Shown here: piece after piece, positions 1 through 5,112 of the stretch
How the letters are laid out: each line of letters begins with the position of its first letter
Numbering within the stretch: the stretch's first letter is position 1
Assembly: GCA_026417715.1 (NCBI GenBank)
Contig: JAOACU010000076.1
Location: 1 to 11,002, forward strand
Direction of reading: 5' to 3'
Source: Anaerolineae bacterium
GTDB lineage: Bacteria; Chloroflexota; Anaerolineae; UBA4142
DNA length: 11,002 nucleotides
Notes under the pieces: generated by a model
Told to the model about the DNA's origin: nothing
The model's database searches: none
Seen by the model: only the letters and a program-made list of their open reading frames with translations
Made by a program: the position numbers and the translations under genes

Positions 1-699
1 ACGCGCTGGTTACTTTTACTCACGCTGATCGTTCTCGTTGGCGGTGCAACATTCTTCCTCGCGTACGCGCGTCCCACACCACCCGTACCTACGCCCAGCG
101 TGCGTACGACGACCACACCGCTTTACACCTACCTGATTGACGTGGCGGGTTGGTATGAAATCACGCCCAATGAACGCGCGGTCGCTTCGCCTTACGATTT
201 TACTTTCGATCGTTTGACCGCAATGCCACCTCACATCGGCAACTGGATCGGCGAAGCGTACGATTACGGTAGAGCGGTGGACGAGTGGTTCGAGAATCCC
301 GACGTTGCCGTGTCGAGTATCTATCGCGATGCGCGTGGCAATCAGGTGTGGTTTTCCGCGTTTGGCAGTCGCGGACGCAAAAGTTATTTTCTCTTTGAGC
401 ACACGCCGATCACATCGTATCCTGCGGCGGGTTGGACGCTGATCGAACACGGTGTAACCGCGATCCCGATTGGCGATAGACAAATGCGCGTGCAAAAAGC
501 GACGCTTGCCCTAGCCGCCGAACGCCGCGTCGTGTTCTACTGGTATCTCTGGTCCGATTTCACGCGCGCGCCCGACGCCGGCATTTTGACGATGCGTTTG
601 CACGTGCCAGTGACCAGCACCGATCAAGCCGCGTTCAAAGTGGGCGCGGATTTCTTGCGCGCGCTCTTTCCCCAAGTGATCACGTGGCGGCGGTTTTAG
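1..699 (+). CDS. EpsI/DUF3485-like exosortase-associated protein (5' end outside window)
   Basis: The frame is open from base 1, so the gene starts upstream and only its C-terminal 232 codons are visible. The first codons encode a hydrophobic membrane anchor (about bases 7-72, WLLLLTLIVLVGG...), followed by a Pro/Thr-rich linker and a globular extracytoplasmic domain. The domain shows the EpsI order: a PPHIGNWIGE segment like the family's P..IG.W.G, an IYRD segment, then H-T-P-I-T-S-Y-P-A-A-G-W at 400-435, which aligns with the family motif H-S-P-x-x-C-x-P-G-x-G-W, then a FYWYLW stretch and a final helix ending in FLRALFPQV. EpsI proteins accompany exosortases in exopolysaccharide and PEP-CTERM export systems. 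The usual Cys of the motif is Ser here (codon 415-417). No exosortase is visible; it could lie upstream. The family call rests on motif recall without a profile search. Confidence 0.66.
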   Translation, partial: TRWLLLLTLIVLVGGATFFLAYARPTPPVPTPSVRTTTTPLYTYLIDVAGWYEITPNERAVASPYDFTFDRLTAMPPHIGNWIGEAYDYGRAVDEWFENPDVAVSSIYRDARGNQVWFSAFGSRGRKSYFLFEHTPITSYPAAGWTLIEHGVTAIPIGDRQMRVQKATLALAAERRVVFYWYLWSDFTRAPDAGILTMRLHVPVTSTDQAAFKVGADFLRALFPQVITWRRF

Positions 700-704
700 C
701 CGCT

Positions 705-732
705 TTGTCTTTCCTCCCCTTTGGCGTATAAT
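705..732 (+). promoter_or_regulatory. Putative sigma-70 promoter for the ABC exporter operon, probably leaderless
   Basis: A perfect TATAAT lies at 727-732, with TTGTCT (4 of 6 matches to TTGACA) at 705-710 and a 16-bp spacer. Seven nucleotides separate the -10 box from the ATG at 740, so the transcript would start at or within a base or two of the start codon. No Shine-Dalgarno sequence is present between 733 and 739, which agrees with a leaderless mRNA. The site lies just after the stop of the preceding gene (697-699). Confidence 0.6.
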
Positions 733-739
733 TGTTGCG

Positions 740-1846
740 ATGTCTCCGCATCGTCTATGGGCGATTCTGCGCAAAGAATTTCGCCACATTTGGCGCGACA
801 AGCGTACGCTGTTCCTCGTCACACTCTCTCCCGCGATTATGCTGTTCACTTTCGCGTACCTCTTTGCGCTCGAAGTGCAAAAAGCGCGGCTCGCGGTGTG
901 GGATATGGATCGCACCGCGCTCTCGCGCCAATTGGTGGCGAGTCTCACGGCGGATGGCAAATTCATTCGCAGTGGCGATGTCGCAGGATACGCTCACATT
1001 TATCACGAATTGCAAAGCGGCGCGATTCATGTCGCGCTGGTCATTCCGCCCGATTTTCAAGCGCGCCTGATTGCCGGTGAACGCGTCGCACTCCAAGCCA
1101 TCACCGACGGTAGCGACCCCGTGACCACGATCCAAACGCTGGGACGTTTGCGCCAGCGATTGTACGAATTCAGTCAACGGCAAGGGTTGACTAGCGCGTC
1201 ATCAATGATCGCGGTCGAAACGCAAGCGTGGTACAATCGCGAACTCAACTCCAAGTACTCGATGGTGCCGGGCTTGTTGCCGGTGGTGTTGATTTTGCCA
1301 TCGCTTGCCTTTGCGCTTGCGCTCACACGCGAAAAAGAGTTAGGCAGTTTTGAAACGCTCGCCACCACGCCAATTCAAGCCGCCGAGTACTTGCTAGGCA
1401 AGTTGTTGCCATACGTTGCGTTTGGTTTGCTCAGCGCGCTCATCGCGGTAGCCGTAGCGATTTTGTGGTTCCACGTTCCCTTGCGCGGCTCGCTCTTCGA
1501 CTTGCTGATTTTCATTTTGCTCTATCTGTTTGCCTCGCTCGGCGAAACAATGTTCATCGCCGGTTTTCTCGGCAGTCAAGGTACGGCAATGCGCGCGATT
1601 TTGCTCATCTTTTTCATTCCCAGTTTCTTTATGACTGGCATCATCCTGCCGATTGATACGCGGTCGGGCATTGCGCAATTGGTTGCCTCGTTTTTGCCCG
1701 CAACGCAATTTGTGCTGATGACACGCGGGGTGTTTCTCAAAGCGATGGACATTCCCGCACTCTGGCTCCAAGCGACGTACCTGCTCGCACTCGGCGCAGT
1801 ACCAATGCTGTTGAGTTGGCTGATGTTCAGAAAGCAGGTGGACTAA
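740..1846 (+). CDS. ABC-2 type exporter permease 1 (YbhS/YbhR-like)
   Basis: A 368-residue inner-membrane subunit of a type-2 ABC exporter. The N-terminus has the family's Arg/Lys-rich cytoplasmic helix (RKEFRHIWRDKRT, about 11-23) and TM1 at about 24-44. An extracytoplasmic domain follows (about 45-172), containing LAVWDMDRTALSRQL and ALVIPPDF, and ends in a YNRELNSKYSMVPGLL segment typical of YbhS/YbhR-type permeases. The C-terminal half has five further membrane segments (about 174-195, 218-243, 252-275, 284-304, 338-362). The ALTREKELGSFETLATTPI loop after TM2 is the coupling-helix region seen across this family. The start at 740 is chosen because TATAAT sits 7 nt upstream. It heads a same-strand set with a second permease, two ATPases and an adaptor, which together form a complete exporter. 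Substrate unknown. Confidence 0.9.
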   Translation: MSPHRLWAILRKEFRHIWRDKRTLFLVTLSPAIMLFTFAYLFALEVQKARLAVWDMDRTALSRQLVASLTADGKFIRSGDVAGYAHIYHELQSGAIHVALVIPPDFQARLIAGERVALQAITDGSDPVTTIQTLGRLRQRLYEFSQRQGLTSASSMIAVETQAWYNRELNSKYSMVPGLLPVVLILPSLAFALALTREKELGSFETLATTPIQAAEYLLGKLLPYVAFGLLSALIAVAVAILWFHVPLRGSLFDLLIFILLYLFASLGETMFIAGFLGSQGTAMRAILLIFFIPSFFMTGIILPIDTRSGIAQLVASFLPATQFVLMTRGVFLKAMDIPALWLQATYLLALGAVPMLLSWLMFRKQVD

Positions 1847-1848
1847 CC

Positions 1849-1915
1849 GATTGCAGATTGTAGATTGCAGATTTTAGATTTTCTTTCAATCTGCAATCTG
1901 CAATCTAAAATCTAA
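1849..1915. repeat. Fold-back heptamer tract between the two permease genes
   Basis: Left arm: four direct heptamers (GATTGCA 1849, GATTGTA 1856, GATTGCA 1863, GATTTTA 1870) plus GATT at 1877-1880. Right arm: AATCTGC at 1888 and 1895, AATCTAA at 1902 and 1909. The arms pair as 1849-1873 with 1888-1912: 25 positions, with two mismatches and one G-T pair, around a 14-nt loop. An alternative 11-bp stem pairs 1870-1880 with 1902-1912. The tract fills almost the whole spacer and ends one base before the ATG at 1917. Confidence 0.92.
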
Positions 1916-1916
1916 A

Positions 1917-3032
1917 ATGAAGGCGATTCTCAATCTCGCGTGGAAAGAACTCATCCAATTACTACGTGACCGCGTGCTCTTGGGCTTTCTCATCCTGGCA
2001 CCGTTTTTGCAATTGGTGCTGATTTCCGAAGCAACGGGCGCGGGCGTGCGCGGCGTCAAACTTGCGGTGTGGGATCAGGATCAAAGCCAACTGAGTCAAG
2101 ACCTGATTCGCACGCTGGACAATTCCGAGTCGTTTCGTTTGGTCGCGCGCGCAGCAAGTTACACCCAAGTCGAACAGTTGATCAACGATGGTAACGCGGC
2201 GGCGGTGCTCATCATCCCGCCCGATTTTTCGCGCGCGCTGATGCGCCCCGATACGCGCGCCACACTCAACGTGATTGTGGATGGTACCAACGTCATCGTC
2301 GCGACGTATGTGCTAGCGGACATCGAAGGCGCGGTCAACGACTTGTTGCGTCAACTCTTGACTGAACTCGGTATGCCGTTGAGCGCGGGCGGCATTGACC
2401 TCAAAGTCGAAAACGCGTTCAATCCTACCTTGTTCATTCGTTGGTCGAGTCTTACCGCGCAACTGCCGTTCATCACGTATCAAGTTGTGCTCGTCGTTGC
2501 CGCCGTCGGTTTCGTGCGCGAACGCGAACTCGGCACGATGGAACAACTCATCGTCACGCCGATTCGTCGCTTGCAATTGATGCTCGGCAAGGGCTTGATG
2601 GCACTCGGCGTTGGCATCATCAATTTTACGATCCTCTACGTCACTCTTACGCAAGGATTTCGTTTGCCAATGCGCGGTGATTTGTTGTTGTTTACCTTGC
2701 TCGGCATCTTGTTCATCGTCACTGAAATTGGTGTAGGTACACTCATTTCGATCATCACGCGCAGTCAGCAACAAGCGGTCTTGATTGTGTTTCTCTTGGC
2801 GATTCTCGAAGTGACGTATTCGGGTTACATCGTGCCAACGGAAAATATGCCCGCGTTTATGCAAGCCGCCGCCGCTGTTTCGCCCTTGCAACATTTCATC
2901 GCCATCACGCGCCACGTGTTCCTGAAAGGTTCGACGCTACCAATGATGGTGGATCACGTGGTCATCTTGGGTGTGCTCACGATGGTCACGCTGGGTTTGG
3001 CATCGTTCTTGTTTGCGCGCGTTGAAGTGTAG
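1917..3032 (+). CDS. ABC-2 type exporter permease 2 (YbhS/YbhR-like)
   Basis: A 371-residue second membrane subunit, paralogous to the first. It has an N-terminal amphipathic segment (WKELIQLLRDRV, 9-20) and TM1 about 21-37. The extracytoplasmic domain (about 38-170) contains KLAVWDQDQSQLSQDL and AVLIIPPDF, matching permease 1 position for position, and then the NAFNPTLFIRWSS segment. TM2 is at about 180-199, followed by the RERELGTMEQLIVTPI coupling loop and four more segments (about 222-246, 255-277, 286-304, 345-366). Starts of this family usually look like this MKAILNLAWKEL opening, which supports ATG 1917. No Shine-Dalgarno is visible; the bases before the ATG are the right arm of the heptamer fold-back. 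With permease 1 it would form the heterodimeric membrane core, as YbhS and YbhR do. Confidence 0.91.
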   Translation: MKAILNLAWKELIQLLRDRVLLGFLILAPFLQLVLISEATGAGVRGVKLAVWDQDQSQLSQDLIRTLDNSESFRLVARAASYTQVEQLINDGNAAAVLIIPPDFSRALMRPDTRATLNVIVDGTNVIVATYVLADIEGAVNDLLRQLLTELGMPLSAGGIDLKVENAFNPTLFIRWSSLTAQLPFITYQVVLVVAAVGFVRERELGTMEQLIVTPIRRLQLMLGKGLMALGVGIINFTILYVTLTQGFRLPMRGDLLLFTLLGILFIVTEIGVGTLISIITRSQQQAVLIVFLLAILEVTYSGYIVPTENMPAFMQAAAAVSPLQHFIAITRHVFLKGSTLPMMVDHVVILGVLTMVTLGLASFLFARVEV

Positions 3033-3040
3033 TTATGATT

Positions 3041-3113
3041 TGTATTGCGTGTTACGTATTGCGTATCGCATATCAACAGAATACGTAATACGCAATACGT
3101 AATATGCGATACA
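3041..3113. repeat. Fold-back heptamer tract between permease 2 and ATPase 1
   Basis: Left-arm heptamers GTATTGC 3042, GTGTTAC 3049, GTATTGC 3056, GTATCGC 3063. Right-arm heptamers GTAATAC 3085, GCAATAC 3092, GTAATAT 3099, GCGATAC 3106. Bases 3041-3066 pair with 3088-3113 over 26 positions, with three G-T pairs and no other mismatch, around a 21-nt loop. The right-arm consensus GYRATAC is the same heptamer family as the tract at 7662-7710. It fills most of the 85-bp spacer. Confidence 0.92.
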
Positions 3114-3117
3114 CACT

Positions 3118-4062
3118 ATGTCAATCGGACACATCTACGCCCAAAACCTCACCAAACATTTTCGCCACGTCCAAGCCGTGCGTGGCGTTAATCTCGACAT
3201 CGCGCCCGGCGAAATCTATGGCTTGATTGGACCCGATGGTGCAGGCAAGACGACGACGATTCGGATGCTTGCGGGTGTGATGAAGCCGACCGCTGGCACT
3301 GCGCGCGTCAGCGGGTTCGATGTGGTGCACCAAGCGGAGAAACTGCGTCACCACGTCGGCTATATGGCGCAGCGATTCAGTTTGTACGGCGATCTGTCGG
3401 TGCGCGAGAATCTGGAATTTTACGCGGATATTTTCGGTGTGCGCGGCGCGGAACGCGAAGCGCAGATTCAACGCCTTTTGCGCTTTGCGCGCCTCGAAGA
3501 ATTTCAAGACCGCGCGGCTGACGCGCTTTCGGGCGGAATGAAAAAGAAACTGGGACTCGCCTGCGCGCTGATTCATCGCCCACGCGTGTTGTTTCTGGAC
3601 GAACCGACGAACGGCGTGGACCCGATTTCGCGCCGCGAGTTCTGGGACATTTTGAGCGACTTGCACCTCGCGGGTGTAACGATCTTTGTCAGCACCGCGT
3701 ATATGGACGAAGCCGAGCGTTGCTCGCGCGTCGGCTTGATGTATCAGGGCGAAATCATTCAACAAGGCACACCGAGCGAATTGCGCCAACTCGTACGCGG
3801 CGAACTCATCGCCATCGTCACCGATGATCTTATCACGACCGAACGCATCGTTGCGCAACTCGACGGCGTATCGGAAACGCAAGCGTACGGTGATCGTCTG
3901 CACGTGTTCGTGGACGATGCCGCGCGCCGCTTGCCCGACATCGAACGCGCGCTACGCGCGGCGAATGTGCGCGTCACGCAAATTCGTCCGACCGCGCCGC
4001 GTTTGCACGAGGCGTTCATTGCGCTCGTCAAACACCAACGACCGCCGACCGCCGACAACTGA
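3118..4062 (+). CDS. ABC exporter ATPase 1, with degenerate H-loop
   Basis: A 314-residue cytoplasmic nucleotide-binding subunit. Walker A is GPDGAGKTT (38-46), Q-loop Gln85 in GYMAQRFSLYG, ABC signature LSGGMKKK (137-144), Walker B RVLFLDEP with D161/E162, and D-loop GVDP. The H-loop reads VSTAYMDEAE (191-200): Ala194 stands where the switch histidine is expected. A C-terminal extension (about 220-306) is typical of ATPases serving ABC-2 exporters. The protein matches the N-terminal half of the E. coli double ATPase YbhF, where this position is also not always His. The last residues (RPPTADN) are encoded by the GACCGCC heptamer tract, so the original 3' end may have been replaced. No Shine-Dalgarno precedes the ATG; the upstream bases are the heptamer fold-back. 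Likely partner: ATPase 2. Confidence 0.93.
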   Translation: MSIGHIYAQNLTKHFRHVQAVRGVNLDIAPGEIYGLIGPDGAGKTTTIRMLAGVMKPTAGTARVSGFDVVHQAEKLRHHVGYMAQRFSLYGDLSVRENLEFYADIFGVRGAEREAQIQRLLRFARLEEFQDRAADALSGGMKKKLGLACALIHRPRVLFLDEPTNGVDPISRREFWDILSDLHLAGVTIFVSTAYMDEAERCSRVGLMYQGEIIQQGTPSELRQLVRGELIAIVTDDLITTERIVAQLDGVSETQAYGDRLHVFVDDAARRLPDIERALRAANVRVTQIRPTAPRLHEAFIALVKHQRPPTADN

Positions 4063-4108
4063 CCGCCGAACATTTTAGGCAGCGGTCGGCGGTCAGCGGT
4101 CTGCGATC
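4040..4108. repeat. Fold-back heptamer tract overlapping the end of ATPase 1
   Basis: Heptamers GACCGCC at 4040, 4047 and 4061 (GACAACT at 4054) face GGTCGGC 4084, GGTCAGC 4091, GGTCTGC 4098 and GATC 4105. The core stem 4060-4069 with 4086-4095 is 10 bp perfect around a 16-nt loop. It continues outward to 4047/4108 with four mismatches. The stop codon TGA (4060-4062) lies inside the stem. GC-rich, unlike the AT-rich tract at 1849. Confidence 0.9.
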
Positions 4109-4111
4109 AAC

Positions 4112-4115
4112 AGGA
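4112..4115 (+). promoter_or_regulatory. Ribosome binding site of ATPase 2
   Basis: AGGA (AGGAAG at 4112-4117) lies 6 nt before the ATG at 4122 and fixes that start. It sits just after the heptamer tract ends at 4108, so unlike permease 2 and ATPase 1 this gene keeps its own initiation signal. Confidence 0.75.
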
Positions 4116-4121
4116 AGTTCA

Positions 4122-5042
4122 ATGACCACGAACAACGTCATCATCGCCGAACAACTCACGCGCAAATTCGGTGATTTCGTTGCTGTAGATCACATTTCGT
4201 TTTCCGTCGCGCGCGGCGAAATTTTTGGTTTTCTCGGTCCCAACGGATCGGGCAAGACGACGACGATTCGGATGTTGCTCGGTCTGTTGCATCCGACGAG
4301 TGGACGCGCCATCGTCTTGGGACACGACATCACGCGCAATGCCGATGCGGTCAAACGCAACGTCGGCTATATGTCGCAAAAATTCAGTTTGTATGGCGAT
4401 TTGCGCGTCATCGAGAATTTGAATTTTTACGGACGCGCGTACGGCGTGTGGGGACGGCAATTGATCGCGCGGCGACAAGAGGTGTTGGAACTTGTCGAGT
4501 TGACGGGGAATGAACGTACTATCACCAACAATCTCGCGGCAGGTTACAAACAACGTCTCGCGCTTGCCACTGCGATCATTCATTCACCACCACTCGTTTT
4601 TCTCGATGAGCCAACGGCGGGTGTTGATCCTGTCAGTCGTCGCGATTTCTGGCGATTGCTCTATCGGCTTGCGGATGCGGGCACGACGATTTTCGTCACG
4701 ACGCATTACATGGACGAAGCCGAACAATGTCATCGTCTCGCGTTCATCCATAACGGTCGCATCGTGGCGATGGGGACACCCAGCGAAATCAAGGAGCAGA
4801 TGCACGGTCACGTCATCGAAATTGATTGCGATGACGCAGGGCGCGCGATGCAGATTTTGCGCGCAATGCAAAATTTGGATCAAGTGGCGTTGTATGGTAC
4901 ACTCATTCATGTTGTCGTACCTCAAACCACATTCGCGCAAACGATTCGCGAAGCATTGCAAGCGGAACGCATCACGATTCATCATCTCACGGTGATTCCT
5001 CCATCGCTCGAAGATGTGTTCATTGCACGGGCGAGGATGTGA
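4122..5042 (+). CDS. ABC exporter ATPase 2, with degenerate signature motif
   Basis: A 306-residue nucleotide-binding subunit homologous to ATPase 1 and to the C-terminal half of YbhF. Walker A is GPNGSGKTT (39-47), Q-loop Gln86 in GYMSQKFSLYG, Walker B LVFLDEP (D162/E163), D-loop GVDP and an intact H-loop TTHYMDEAE with His195. The signature reads NLAAGYKQRL (137-146), so the LSGG core is replaced by LAAG. With ATPase 1 it would build an asymmetric dimer: this subunit's Walker motifs and His195 face the good LSGG of ATPase 1, while ATPase 1's Walker motifs face the poor LAAG here. The C-terminal region (about 215-306) again carries the ABC-2-associated extension. Stop TGA at 5040-5042 is followed at once by the GAGTTCG-type heptamers. 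Confidence 0.94.
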   Translation: MTTNNVIIAEQLTRKFGDFVAVDHISFSVARGEIFGFLGPNGSGKTTTIRMLLGLLHPTSGRAIVLGHDITRNADAVKRNVGYMSQKFSLYGDLRVIENLNFYGRAYGVWGRQLIARRQEVLELVELTGNERTITNNLAAGYKQRLALATAIIHSPPLVFLDEPTAGVDPVSRRDFWRLLYRLADAGTTIFVTTHYMDEAEQCHRLAFIHNGRIVAMGTPSEIKEQMHGHVIEIDCDDAGRAMQILRAMQNLDQVALYGTLIHVVVPQTTFAQTIREALQAERITIHHLTVIPPSLEDVFIARARM

Positions 5043-5112
5043 GAGTTCGGAGTTCGGAGTTCGGAATTGAGAGTTCGGAGTTCGGAATTCAGTATTCAGT
5101 ATTCAGTGTTCA
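5043..5112. repeat. Directional array of ten tandem heptamers after ATPase 2
   Basis: Ten consecutive units with consensus G[AT][AG]TT[CG][AG] start on the base after the stop codon: GAGTTCG at 5043, 5050, 5057, GAATTGA 5064, GAGTTCG 5071, 5078, GAATTCA 5085, GTATTCA 5092, 5099, GTGTTCA 5106. No inverted arm follows. The array contains both candidate start codons of the adaptor gene (TTG 5067, GTG 5106) and the only SD-like GGAG (5056-5059), so it acts as its leader. Confidence 0.93.

Noticed and set aside
3041..3113. CRISPR-like repeat array
   Set aside because: The units are 7 bp with no spacers and face each other as a fold-back; no cas genes are present.
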